Positions 8,441 through 16,303 are shown, counted from the stretch's first letter. The stretch is 64,000 bases of DNA from Phaeobacter porticola (GCF_001888185.1 NZ_CP016364.1:2604001-2668000), one strand, 5' to 3'. Notes: generated by a model from the sequence alone, not told the origin. Program-made: numbers and translations.

Positions 8441-9595
8441 TCAGTCCGCCAGCCGCCCTGCCAATCGGTTCAGCACGGTGAGGCATTGTGAGAGCTGATC
8501 GAGCGTCAGGTATTCATCCGCCTTATGCGCCTGCGCAATGGATCCGGGGCCGCAGACGACCACATCCATGCCAAGCTCCTGAAACAACCCGGCCTCGGTG
8601 CAGAAGGGCACCAGCTCAGCAGCGTTGGTGCCAAGCAGATCCGCCATGAGGTTACGGGCCTCATTTTGGCTGGTAGGAGTGAGACCGGCCACCTCGCCCA
8701 CCACCTCAGTCTCAATGCTGGCCTCCGGGTAGATCGCCTGCATCGCGGGCAAGAGAGTGTCGCGGCAATAGCGCGCCATCGTGTCCTTGACATGATCCGC
8801 GTCCGAGGGCTGCACCGGTCGCATCTCCCAATCCACCTGCGCCTTTGACGCGATAACATTATGGGCGCTGCCGCCGTTGAGGGCGCCGATGTTCAGCGTC
8901 GTCCAGGGCGGGTCAAAGCGGCTGTCCGGTGGGGTACGCTGTTGCAGATCGCCACGCAGATCCAGCAGGCGGCTCACATAACGCGCGGCATATTCCACCG
9001 CATTGACGCCCCGCCCCGGATCGGAGCCGTGCCCCTCAAGCCCCTGAAACCTTGTGCTGTATTCGTGGCAGCCTTTGTGCCCTTCGACGACGCGCATGCT
9101 GGTGGGTTCGCCGATAAGTGCCAGTCGTGGTTTCAGCTCGCGCTCGCGCAGGGCCTGCACCAGATGACCGGCACCAATGCAGCCCACCTCTTCATCATAG
9201 GTGAAGGCGAAATGGATCGGGCGGCGGCTAATTTGCGCGGCGAACTCTGGCGCCATGGCAAGTGTCGCGGCAATAAACCCCTTCATGTCGCAGGTGCCCC
9301 GGCCGTAGAGCCGCCCATCCCGTTCCACCATTGCAAAAGGATCGCTGGTCCAGTCCTGATCGGTCACCGGCACCACGTCACTGTGGCCCGACAACACAAT
9401 CCCGCCATCAGCGTCCGGGCCAAGCGTGGCGAAGAGATTTGCCTTCTGCCCGCTGGCATCAAACATCACATCGACCCGCGCGCCGCAGTCCTCAAGCCGG
9501 TTGGCCAGATAGGCGATCATCTCCAGATTGCTGTCGGCAGAGACCGTGGGATAGGCGATGAGATCCGATAGAATGCCGGTGGTCTGCTCCATCAT
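8441..9595 (-). CDS. M20 family deacetylase, acetylornithine deacetylase-like
   Basis: A 384-residue M20 metallohydrolase of the ArgE/DapE type. The metal-site motifs are SGHSDVVPV (first His and Asp), DMKGF and the catalytic glutamate pair in YDEEVGC. It begins ATGATG behind the ribosome site GAAGGGG, which overlaps the stop of the upstream gene, so it is translationally close to the M24 hydrolase. By sequence it would be called argE, but the neighbours (aminotransferase and ectoine-hydrolase-like protein) suggest the substrate could be an N-acetyl-diaminobutyrate or similar acyl amino acid. The exact substrate is not resolved here. Confidence 0.8.
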   Translation of the reverse strand: MMEQTTGILSDLIAYPTVSADSNLEMIAYLANRLEDCGARVDVMFDASGQKANLFATLGPDADGGIVLSGHSDVVPVTDQDWTSDPFAMVERDGRLYGRGTCDMKGFIAATLAMAPEFAAQISRRPIHFAFTYDEEVGCIGAGHLVQALRERELKPRLALIGEPTSMRVVEGHKGCHEYSTRFQGLEGHGSDPGRGVNAVEYAARYVSRLLDLRGDLQQRTPPDSRFDPPWTTLNIGALNGGSAHNVIASKAQVDWEMRPVQPSDADHVKDTMARYCRDTLLPAMQAIYPEASIETEVVGEVAGLTPTSQNEARNLMADLLGTNAAELVPFCTEAGLFQELGMDVVVCGPGSIAQAHKADEYLTLDQLSQCLTVLNRLAGRLAD

Positions 9596-9599
9596 CCCG

Positions 9600-10784
9600 T
9601 CACCCCTTCACGAAGAGTTTGCGCTCAATAGAGCAGAGCGGCTCAGCAGCGCCTGTGTCGCGGATCAGCAGGGTTTCGGTGGTCTCCAGCCCCCATGTAT
9701 CCATCCAGAGGGCCGGCATGAAATGGAACACCATGCCGGGTTGCAGCACAGTTGTATCCTCGCTGCGGATCGACGCCGTGCGCTCCCCCCAATCCGGCGG
9801 ATAGGACAGGCCAACCGGGTAGCCCATGCGGCCCGAACGCTCGATACCGTGTTTGGCCATCACCGCCATGAAGGCATTGGCAATATCGCAGGTGCGATTG
9901 CCCGCGCGGGCCGCCTCGATCCCGGCGGCGATGCCTTCGATCTGCGCCGCCTCAATCCGCAACATCTCTTCTGACGGGGTGCCTAGAAACACAGTCCGTG
10001 ACAGCGGCGCGTGGTAGCGGCGATAGCAGCCGGAGAGTTCGAAAAAGGTTGCCTCGCCCTGCCGCATCGGGGTGCCGTCCCAGGTCAGATGCGCCGCTGT
10101 CGCATCTAGCCCGGACGGGGTCAGCGGCACAATGGCCGGGTAATCGCCCCAATCGCCCTCCACACCGGTCACACCGGCATGCAGGATATCGGCCACCAGA
10201 TCGTTTTTGCGCACACCGGGCGCGGCCCGTTCGATGGCGGTCTGGATCACCTTATCGGTGATCCGCGCGGCCTTGCGCATAAAGCCCAGCTCTGCATCGG
10301 ATTTGGTCAACCGCTGCCAGTTGACCAAGGCCGTTGCCTCCGCCAGTGTCGCCTCCGGGAGGGCGGCCGTCAGCACCGCATGGGCCTTTGCCGAGTAGTA
10401 GTAATTCTCCATCTCGACCCCGATCCGGGCGCGTTCCAGCCCGAGAGCGCGCAGATGCCCGGCAAGATCCTGCATCGGATGTCGGTCGGTTGATTGGACA
10501 TAGTGGTCGCCATAGCCCAGCAGCCTGTCCTGCGGCATCCAGCAGGTGCGGCGGGCGCCCATCATATCCATATGCCGCCCCCACCAGATCGGATCGCCGT
10601 CCCTCGGGATGATCACCCCCTGATGCACGTAGAACGACCAGCCATCGTAGCCGGCAAGCCAGGCCTGATTGGACGGATCGGTGACAAAGAGCGCGTCCAG
10701 CCCGGCATCGGCCATGGCCGCGCGCGTTTTGGCCAAGCGCTGCTGGTACTCGGATCGTTCAAACGGGATGTTTGGATTTGTCAT
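9600..10784 (-). CDS. M24-fold hydrolase lacking metal ligands, ectoine hydrolase (DoeA)/creatinase-like
   Basis: A 394-residue creatinase/aminopeptidase P (pita-bread) protein. The start chosen is the ATG at 10784 with AAGGA seven bases upstream; a TTG at 10802 is less likely. In place of the metal-binding aspartates of true M24 peptidases it has GEATFFELSG and YHAPLSRT, so both aspartates are missing. The histidine in ATAAHLTWDG and glutamates in FFELSG and LETTET are kept. That pattern matches the metal-independent creatinase and ectoine hydrolase branch rather than Xaa-Pro peptidases. It lies in an operon with a class III aminotransferase and an M20 deacetylase, which would fit ectoine-type ring opening, deacetylation and transamination. 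Confidence 0.75.
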   Translation of the reverse strand: MTNPNIPFERSEYQQRLAKTRAAMADAGLDALFVTDPSNQAWLAGYDGWSFYVHQGVIIPRDGDPIWWGRHMDMMGARRTCWMPQDRLLGYGDHYVQSTDRHPMQDLAGHLRALGLERARIGVEMENYYYSAKAHAVLTAALPEATLAEATALVNWQRLTKSDAELGFMRKAARITDKVIQTAIERAAPGVRKNDLVADILHAGVTGVEGDWGDYPAIVPLTPSGLDATAAHLTWDGTPMRQGEATFFELSGCYRRYHAPLSRTVFLGTPSEEMLRIEAAQIEGIAAGIEAARAGNRTCDIANAFMAVMAKHGIERSGRMGYPVGLSYPPDWGERTASIRSEDTTVLQPGMVFHFMPALWMDTWGLETTETLLIRDTGAAEPLCSIERKLFVKG

Positions 10785-10798
10785 TGTTGCATCCTTCG

Positions 10799-12172
10799 TC
10801 AACCAAGAACCGCGGTGACCGCCCGATGGGTGGCGGAGACCACCCGGTCGGCCTCATCCTGTGTCAGGCAGAAGGGGGGCGCAAAGCCCAGGATATCCCC
10901 CTGAGGCATGGCCCGCGCGATCACGCTGTCCTGCTCCAGCAATTTGGCTGCGATCTGCGGGCCGATCTTATCACTGGCGTCAAACAGGCGGTGGTTGTCC
11001 CGATCCGCCACGAATTCCACCGCGCAGAGCATCCCCTCGCCCCGTACATCCCCGACATTCGGGTGATCGCCGAGGGCCTTGCGCATCTCACCATTGAGAT
11101 AACTGCCAACGGTCGCCGCGTTTTCCACAAGACCAAGCTGGTCAATCAGTTTGAGGTTGGCCACCCCGGCAGCGGCCCCGATAGGATGCGCCGAATAGGT
11201 CCAGCCATGGCCAATCGGGCCGTTCTCATCCGTGCCGCGTTCCAGCACCTGCCACATCTTTTCCGACACGATAGAACCGGACAGCGGTGCATAGGCCGAG
11301 GTCAGCCCCTTGGCGATGGTGATAAGATCGGGTCGCATGCCGTAGTGATCAGAGCCGAACATCGTGCCCAACCGACCAAAACCGGTCACCACCTCATCTG
11401 CGACCAGCAGGATATCATGCCGTTCAAGCACCGCCTGAATGGCGGGCCAGTATCCTGCGGGCGGCGGGACGATGCCCCCAGTGCCCAGAACAGGCTCACC
11501 TATAAAGGCTGCGATGGTATCAGCCCCTTCGCGCGCAATCAGCGCCTCCAGCTCGGCCACGCAATGGGCAACGAAGTCTGCCTCGCTCTGGCTGAGGTCT
11601 TCACGGCGGAAATAATACGGGGCCTCGGTATGGACCACCTGCGCCAAGGGCAGATCGAACTTGTTATGGAACAGCTCCAACCCGGTCAGCGACCCGGTCA
11701 TCAACCCCGACCCGTGATAGCCCCGCCAGCGCGAGATGATCTTTTTCTTTTCCGGGCGGCCGAGGATGTTGTTGTAATACCAGATCAGCTTGATGTTGGT
11801 TTCATTGGCATCCGACCCCGAGAGACCGAAGTAGACCTTCGACATATGGTCGGGGGCGCGGTCGAGGATCATCTTTGCCAGGGTGATTGAGGCCTCGGTG
11901 CCATGCCCGACGTAAGAATGATAATAGGCCAGCTCGCGGGCCTGATCGGCAATGGCCTCGGCGATTTCAGGACGGCCATAGCCGACGTTCACGCAGTAAA
12001 GCCCGGCAAAGGCATCCAGCAGCCGATTGCCGTCGCGGTCCTCAATGTGGCAGCCGCTGCCGCCGGTCATCACGCGCTGTGGCAAATTTCCGCGAGCGAA
12101 TTCCGCGAGATGCGTTGAAGGGTGGAAAAAACAGTCGCGATCCCACTGGTCGAGTTGGTCGTTACGTAGCAT
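10799..12172 (-). CDS. Class III PLP aminotransferase
   Basis: A 457-residue fold-type I class III aminotransferase (omega-aminotransferase / diaminobutyrate transaminase group). Visible parts are the N-terminal [14 protein letters not shown], the glycine-rich phosphate loop [15 protein letters not shown], the cofactor aspartate in [13 protein letters not shown], and the PLP-binding lysine in [16 protein letters not shown]. The start ATG at 12172 follows AAGGAG. It leads a three-gene leftward operon; the next gene starts 15 bp before its own stop region. The HPSTH start and neighbours recall DoeD-type L-2,4-diaminobutyrate transaminases, but a generic role in omega-amino acid metabolism is equally possible. 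Confidence 0.85.
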   Translation of the reverse strand: MLRNDQLDQWDRDCFFHPSTHLAEFARGNLPQRVMTGGSGCHIEDRDGNRLLDAFAGLYCVNVGYGRPEIAEAIADQARELAYYHSYVGHGTEASITLAKMILDRAPDHMSKVYFGLSGSDANETNIKLIWYYNNILGRPEKKKIISRWRGYHGSGLMTGSLTGLELFHNKFDLPLAQVVHTEAPYYFRREDLSQSEADFVAHCVAELEALIAREGADTIAAFIGEPVLGTGGIVPPPAGYWPAIQAVLERHDILLVADEVVTGFGRLGTMFGSDHYGMRPDLITIAKGLTSAYAPLSGSIVSEKMWQVLERGTDENGPIGHGWTYSAHPIGAAAGVANLKLIDQLGLVENAATVGSYLNGEMRKALGDHPNVGDVRGEGMLCAVEFVADRDNHRLFDASDKIGPQIAAKLLEQDSVIARAMPQGDILGFAPPFCLTQDEADRVVSATHRAVTAVLG

Positions 12173-12427
12173 ATGTGCTCACTCCTTGGCTGTGGCGGCG
12201 CGCCGCCTGAGGTCAAATGAAGGGAGCCAGTTGCACGCGACAGACCAAGAGGTGGTCCGTTTTTGAGCAGAAAAGGCTCCGCTCACCCGGACAGCAGCGC
12301 GCAATGCCTTTATTGCCAGGGTCGTACAGCAGTTGGAGCACGGCTGGTCTGCCGCTGGCAACTGATTTCTTCGCCGTCCTGTTGGATAATCCGCAACGGG
12401 CCCCAAGGCAGCTTTGGCTTTGCCCAA

Positions 12428-12976
12428 AGTGAAGTTTCCGCCCTGCGCAGCACTTTGCCATGGGAGGCACCGGGGTTGAGCCGTGTGGAGCGTGTCGTCG
12501 CCTTCCTTGAGGATCTGCCGATTACCCAAGGTTCCCTTGCCGGAACAAAATTGCAGATCCGCGATTGGCAGCGCGATTTTCTGGAAGCCATCTATGCTGA
12601 AGACGAAACCGGACGCCGCCCGGTTCGTACCGCTGTTACGTCGATGGCGCGCAAGAACGGCAAAACGCAGCTGGTCGCCGGTCTGGGTCTCTGCCACCTT
12701 CTAGGCCCTGAAGCCGAAGGGCGGGGCGAGGTCTACGCCGCGGCGAATGACAAGGCACAGGCGGGCAAGACATTTTCAGAAATGGTCGCGATCCTAGACG
12801 AGCACCCCGAACTGGACGCCCGCGTCAACGTGATCAAATTCAGCAAACGGATTGAGGTTCTGAGCGGTCATGGCAAAGGGTCCATCTTCCAAGCCCTCTC
12901 TGCCGACGCCAGCACCAAACAGGGGCTTTCCCCCAGCTTCACCATTTATGACGAACTCGGCACCGCCCCCAAGCGC
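12428..12976 (+). pseudogene. Phage terminase large subunit, N-terminal half, cut by an inversion
   Basis: The frame (open from 12263, recognisable from about 12428) encodes the ATPase half of an HK97-type large terminase. The Walker A-like segment is SMARKNGKTQL and the Walker B is FTIYDELG. Homology ends abruptly after APKR at the GCGC at 12973-12976; the next codons run into unrelated sequence and a stop. The continuation, RDLYEALDTAMGARDNPLL, is found on the opposite strand starting at 16158. Joining the two at GCGC restores one reading frame, so this is the left junction of an inversion. The true N terminus is unclear. DNA packaging cannot work from this fragment. Confidence 0.85.
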
Positions 12977-13561
12977 AGTGCATCATGAGTGCTCTTGTGA
13001 GCGAGAAAGGCCTAATCTGGAACTCATTGGCACCGGCCTCCGCCAACTCAGTAGCACCATGTTTGCGCAGCCCGTGGGCACGGCACTTATCTGGCAAACC
13101 GGCCGCAACGCATTGATCACGAAACCAGTTTCAGAAGCTCTCAACAGTGTAGGTTTTGCCGTTGCTATGTGTGAGAAAAACACTTGCATCAGGTGGGACC
13201 TGGACGATCTCAGCAACGAGATTTGGCATATACGCCAAGGGCATTTCGGTATCTTGACCTGTCTTGCCTCGGCGATAGTAGATCACATCACCTTTGATGT
13301 TGTGTCGCCCCATTCCGCAAGCATCTTGCCGAGCTGCGCCTGTCGCTTGGACCTGTCGCGGTTTGATGCCGGCCCGGGTGCTCGTTTAAGCCACCTTTTG
13401 TTCGAATGCGACCGGGCTTTTCCGGCCCAGTGCTGAGTGGCGGCGTCGCGGATTGTAGAAGCCGTTGATGTATTCAAAGATCGCCATCTCGGCTTGCCTG
13501 CGGGTGTCCCATGATCTTCGCCAGATCAATTCTGCCTTGATGGTTTTGAAGAACGTCTCGA

Positions 13562-13606
13562 CCACTGCTCGGCAGGCGATTTGCAGTGCAAATCTGCCGA
13601 GAGGGG
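13562..13606 (-). repeat. Short palindromic insert, copy 1
   Basis: A 45-bp palindromic unit inside the transposase. On the + strand it starts CCACTGCTCGGCAGGCGATT and ends TGCCGAGAGGGGC; the arms GATTTGC and GCAAATC flank a 3-bp loop. It adds 14 residues in frame between NCYDNA and VETFF of OrfB. Confidence 0.8.
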
Positions 13607-13757
13607 CCGCATTATCGTAGCAGTTTCCTGTCCCGCTCATCGATACCTTGAACCCGTTTTGGCGCAGGATCTTCTGATCGTCGTGAGAACAGTATTGCGA
13701 TCCACGATCCGTGTGGTGAATGCAGCCTTTTGGCGGTGACCGGAATGCGATGGCCAT

Positions 13758-13799
13758 CCACCGCCCGGCAGTGGTTTGCCTGCAAACCATGAGAGGGAT
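13758..13799 (-). repeat. Short palindromic insert, copy 2
   Basis: A divergent 42-bp copy, + strand CCACCGCCCGGCAGTGGTTT ... AACCATGAGAGGGAT, with arms GGTTTGC/GCAAACC. It inserts about 14 residues in frame before MAIAFRSPPKG of OrfB. The outer boxes (CCACnGCCCGGCA and GAGAGGG) match the other copies. Confidence 0.75.
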
Positions 13800-14010
13800 C
13801 AGCGCCCGGATCGCCAGATCCCGTTTCATTCGATTACTCACCGCCCAGCCGATGACTTGCCTGGAATGCAGGTCCAGAATCACTGCGAGATACAGCCAGC
13901 CTTCACGGGGCCAGATATAGCTGATGTCACCGGCCCATTTCTGGTTCGGCTGATCAGCCGTGACGTCCCGATCCAGCAGGTTGGGCGCGATATTGAATTT
14001 ATGATCACTA

Positions 14011-14054
14011 TCCCCTCTCGGCAGATTGCTTTGCAATCGCCTTCTGGGCAATGG
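14011..14054 (+). repeat. Short palindromic insert, copy 3
   Basis: A 44-bp copy in the opposite orientation: TCCCCTCTCGGCAGATTGCT ... CTTCTGGGCAATGG, with arms GATTGC/GCAATC around a TTT loop. It splits the OrfB frame between KVTT and DSDHKFN and shifts it. Confidence 0.8.
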
Positions 14055-14105
14055 TCGTCACCTTGTGTTTGCGCGTTCTGACAACAGATATGCCGTTCTG
14101 GCGCA

Positions 14106-14411
14106 TTAGGCGGCCCACCACTGCCCGGCAGGCGATTGCAAAGCATTCTGCCGAGAGGGGCGACGGTGCCCGATATCCAGACCTATCTCTTTCAGCTCCT
14201 CCGTCATCCGTGGCCTGCCACAGCTGCCCAAGCTGAGGCGCAACTGTTCCTTGATATGCGCCAGTGCCACCAAAGCACTGCGCTGTCTGCAGCTGGTCGG
14301 ACGGCTGCGGAAGGCCCGCAAACCGCGCGGACCAACATCCATGACATCACACAGCCGGTGGGCGGGAAAGCTGTCGCGGTGTTCCTCCCCTTCCGGGACA
14401 TTGCTACGCAA
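14106..14411 (-). pseudogene. IS3-family transposase OrfB, N-terminal portion
   Basis: The frame encodes the helix-turn-helix and linker part of OrfB: AHRLCDVMDVGPRGLRAFRS followed by AHIKEQLRLSLGSCGRPRMTEELKEIG. It ends in the palindromic insert at 14118-14160, after GHRR. The natural continuation VGRLMRQNGISVVRTRKHKV resumes in another frame from about 14117 leftward. On its upstream side the insert at 14387-14429 breaks the frame before EEHRDSFP. The segment therefore lies between two frame-breaking inserts. Confidence 0.8.
14118..14160 (-). repeat. Short palindromic insert, copy 4
   Basis: A 43-bp copy, + strand CCACTGCCCGGCAGGCGATT ... CTGCCGAGAGGGG, loop AAA. Nearly identical to copies 1 and 3. 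It separates GHRR from VGRLMRQNG in OrfB and changes the frame. Confidence 0.8.
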
Positions 14412-14429
14412 TGCCCTGCCGGGCAGTGG
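14387..14429 (+). repeat. Short palindromic insert, copy 5
   Basis: A 43-bp copy, CCCCTTCCGGGACATTGCTA ... CCTGCCGGGCAGTGG, with arms CATTGC/GCAATG around a TAC loop. It separates MRFRFI from EEHRDSFPAHRLC at the OrfB start; the inserted length of 41 bp shifts the frame. Confidence 0.8.
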
Positions 14430-14478
14430 ATGAACCTGAACCTCATGGCCTTTGGCCCGCGAAGAACTGCGTTGCCTT

Positions 14479-14522
14479 CATCGGGAAAACAGTCCCCCGG
14501 ACTGTTTTCTGGTCCTCTTCAG
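14479..14522. repeat. Palindromic insert of a second type
   Basis: A 44-bp insert with the perfect palindrome GAAAACAGTCC (14485-14495), loop CCC, GGACTGTTTTC (14499-14509). The sequence differs from the other five inserts, but size and palindromic form agree. It splits the OrfA C terminus between EREIL and KATQFFAG. Confidence 0.75.
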
Positions 14523-14762
14523 TTTAAGATCTCCCTCTCCTCCTTGAAAATGCGGTTCTCGCGCCGAAGCCGGTCATTCTCTTGGACCAGGCTCAAATCC
14601 TCGTGCGACACCACATCCGTGTCCCGGGGTGCCGTGATCCATTTGTTAAGCGTTGACAGGCCAACACCAGGATCATCAGCAAACTGCTTGCGGTTAAGCC
14701 CGCTGGTCAGCGCTATTCGCAACCGCATCAGCTCGGAATTCGTCCGTCCGGTTCGTGCCCAT
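14519..14762 (-). pseudogene. IS3-family transposase OrfA remnant
   Basis: The reading from the ATG at 14762 begins MGTNRTDEFRADAV, continues after a one-base frame change as RIALTSGLNRKQFADD and GVGLSTLNKWI, and ends in the leucine-zipper-like segment ENDRLRRENRIFKEEREIL. This is the DNA-binding OrfA of an IS3 element. The palindromic insert at 14479-14522 interrupts it near the C terminus; KATQFFAGQRP and a stop follow beyond the insert. Both the frame change and the insert make it non-functional. Confidence 0.8.
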
Positions 14763-14844
14763 ACTTCGTCTCCTTTGGTGCAGTAAATGCTATCAAAGGG
14801 CCGGCATCAAACCGCGACAGGTCCAGCTAGCATCAACTCCAACG

Positions 14845-15991
14845 CTATTCGCCATTATTTTCGACCTCCCGCTCACCCAGCACAGTCATGTTCAACGGCG
14901 ACAGATATTCATTGCCTCCCTCAATCTCGCTCATGTTTTCCCATGCGCGGATCTCATTTGGGCTAAGCCAGCCCCATTCTCGGTCAATGCGATATGCTTC
15001 GTAGCGGGCCTTGATATCGCCACGCATGAGGCCTGCCAGATCGTGTTCGACGAAGAACCGTTTGCGGCCCTCAACGGTCAGCAAGGCTGCATCCATGGCC
15101 TGCTCGATGTGACGCGCCATTGGGGCAAGGCAGCGAACCACGAGGGCGCGGCTTTCGCCATCAACATTCGAATAGGCGGCGTTGTCAGTGATGCCGACAA
15201 CAGTCGGCGGCACACTGAAAGTGCGGGCCACGTCGATATTGGACAGTTTGCGACTGTCCAGAAACTCAGCGTCCTTTGCCGTGATAGACAGGCTTTTCCA
15301 ATCCACCCCACCATCCAGAACCAAAATGCCGGAGGTTTCGACTTGGCCTTCCACGCGGTCGCGCAGGATCTGCAATGCGTCAGCCTTTTTATCGCCCCCG
15401 ATTGACTGAGGAAAAACCAACGCTCCTTCGGCCCGGAATGCACGACTGGCCTGCCGAGTGGCTTGATCCTGTTGTGTCAACGCCAGTGAGAAGCTTTCGC
15501 GCGCAAGCTGGATAGGCGACACGTCCATGGCACCGTCTTTGCCGAGGCGGTAGCGCAGGCGGCCATTCTCCAGCCGCTCAACGGCGACATTGGAGGGATG
15601 TAACGGATAGAGGGCGATCACTTGGCCACGGGCATTCGTCTCGATCCGGGCAAAAGCGTGGCCGTTGGTCAGCAGCGAGGCCATCAGAAATTCACACCCC
15701 TCAAAGGCAGCCATTTGATCGTTGAAACGGTCATGCAAAACACTGTGGAAAGGATGGTTAGCCGCCCGATCACGCCCGGCGTTTGCACTGCGAAAGGTGC
15801 ATCGGCACGGCAGCCAAGTTCTGACTGATGACGGAAATGCAGGCCTGCGCTACCGCCAGACCAGAGGCCCGGTTAGGATCAACAATTCCGGTGCCATTGG
15901 TCCGCTGCCCCAGAAATTCCGCCAAGCTGGGACCAGAGGTGGCAACGGCGTCGCGTGTTTCACGGCCAAGGATGCGGGAAAGGAAGCTCAT
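14845..15991 (-). pseudogene. Phage portal protein (HK97 type), frameshifted
   Basis: The N-terminal part (15991 to about 15795) begins MSFLSRILGRETRDAV and reads to AAVPMHLSQ; the frame then changes near 15795 and continues as SANAGRDRAANHPFHSVLHD through to a stop at 14845. Portal hallmarks include LTNGHAFARIETNARGQVIAL, YPLHPSNV and NIDVARTFSVPPTVVGI. Intact portals of this type are near 380-400 residues, and both pieces together give about 380. The start overlaps the stop of the upstream terminase fragment (ATGA). Before the inversion the gene read rightward, in line with the terminase. One frameshift makes it a pseudogene. Confidence 0.85.
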
Positions 15992-16158
15992 TTTTGCAAC
16001 TCCAAAACCCGTAAGCGGCGCGCAGCCGCATCACGAAAAAGGAAGGAATCCACCAGCTCAGACAGGACCGCATGGTCACTTGCCGCCTGTGTGCTGATCA
16101 CGCAAAGCAACGGGTTGTCCCGCGCACCCATGGCCGTGTCCAGCGCCTCGTATAGGTC
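15988..16158 (-). pseudogene. Phage terminase large subunit, distal fragment on the inverted segment
   Basis: The frame begins at the inversion junction with DLYEALDTAMGARDNPLL, runs through CVISTQAASDHAVLSELVDS and stops at 15988, overlapping the portal start. The first 36 residues are the direct continuation of the N-terminal terminase fragment ending at 12976. The usual nuclease half of a large terminase (about 250 residues) is missing after SELVDS, so an internal deletion also occurred, and the last 19 residues may belong to another reading. It cannot be functional. Confidence 0.8.
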
Positions 16159-16160
16159 GC

Positions 16161-16279
16161 GCTATGTTCGTGCGGCTCAGAGAAAAAAGTTAGCGTCCGA
16201 CGCACTGGCCCTTGCACGTACTGAAAATATGTCCAACCATTTCCGAATGGTTGGACAAATCAACTGCTCAAGATACTGA
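16161..16279 (+). pseudogene. Prophage tyrosine integrase, C-terminal fragment with the catalytic tyrosine
   Basis: From the GCGC at 16159-16162 the frame reads RYVRAAQRKKLASDALALAR and ends at 16279. This is the end of a tyrosine recombinase, with the nucleophile Tyr directly after the junction. Its missing front part, ending STHDALR, is on the minus strand at 12977. Its stop lies 25 bp from the 3' end of tRNA-Arg, a usual position for an integrase next to its attachment site. Confidence 0.8.
16230..16257. terminator. Perfect 12-bp hairpin at the integrase 3' end
   Basis: TGTCCAACCATT and AATGGTTGGACA form a perfect inverted repeat around a TCCG loop. It lies within the last codons of the integrase fragment and next to tRNA-Arg. 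No T-tract follows, so it is a hairpin of uncertain function, perhaps a terminator or part of the attachment region. Confidence 0.4.
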
Positions 16280-16303
16280 AAACAAGGTGAAATAATGGAG
16301 TGC

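Larger units (their letters stand above)
13386..14051 (-). pseudogene. IS3-family transposase OrfB, DDE domain portion
   Basis: This 221-residue open stretch holds the integrase core of an IS3 OrfB. The DDE residues are in WAGDISYI, HHTDRGSQY and VETFFKTIKAELIW. Two foreign in-frame peptides of about 14 residues interrupt it: one before MAIAFRSPPKG and one between NCYDNA and VETFF, matching the palindromic inserts at 13758 and 13562. A third insert at 14011 shifts the frame just upstream of SDHKFNIAPNLL, so the natural OrfB N terminus is separated. The first codon of the open stretch is a TTG within that insert and is not a real start. The enzyme is probably inactive. Confidence 0.85.
13348..14825 (-). 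mobile_element. IS3-family insertion sequence, inactivated, with six palindromic inserts
   Basis: The ends are a perfect 28-bp inverted repeat: left end TGGACCTGTCGCGGTTTGAT (13348 onward), right end its complement finishing ...CGACAGGTCCA at 14825. The terminal dinucleotides are TG...CA, and GCT occurs on both flanks (13345-13347 and 14826-14828) as a 3-bp target duplication, all typical of IS3. It carries orfA and orfB remnants on the minus strand. Six inserts of about 42-45 bp expand it; without them it would be about 1.22 kb, the usual size. It landed in the phage integrase gene. Confidence 0.9.
12977..14854 (-). pseudogene. Prophage tyrosine integrase, catalytic domain fragment, interrupted by an IS
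   Basis: Reading leftward and skipping the IS (13348-14825) with one target-duplication copy gives WRIALELMLATGAARQDACG..., then RRGKTGQ, HGLRKHGAT and FLAHKSTHDALR. These carry the first arginine, lysine, HxxR and second histidine of tyrosine recombinases. The reading needs three repairs: IS removal, a GGA-to-TGA nonsense codon in the motif F-G-N-W near 13122, and a single missing base near 13000 (QI-M-AFLAH). The N-terminal domains are missing because a deletion joins it to the end of the portal gene near 14855. The piece with the catalytic tyrosine lies on the other strand at 16161. This is a dead gene. Confidence 0.85.

Noticed and set aside
12173..12427. Left attachment site of the prophage as a copy of the tRNA-Arg 3' end
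   Set aside because: I looked for the 16304-16340 sequence near 12180-12430 and saw no match, so the left end of the element is undefined; it may have been lost by deletion.
13131..13313. Independent small gene of 60 residues in the prophage region
   Set aside because: It is the middle of the integrase pseudogene bounded by a nonsense codon and a spurious internal ATG.
14136..14786. A 216-codon + strand frame across the IS element
   Set aside because: It is antisense to the transposase and spans three palindromic inserts; no coding features.
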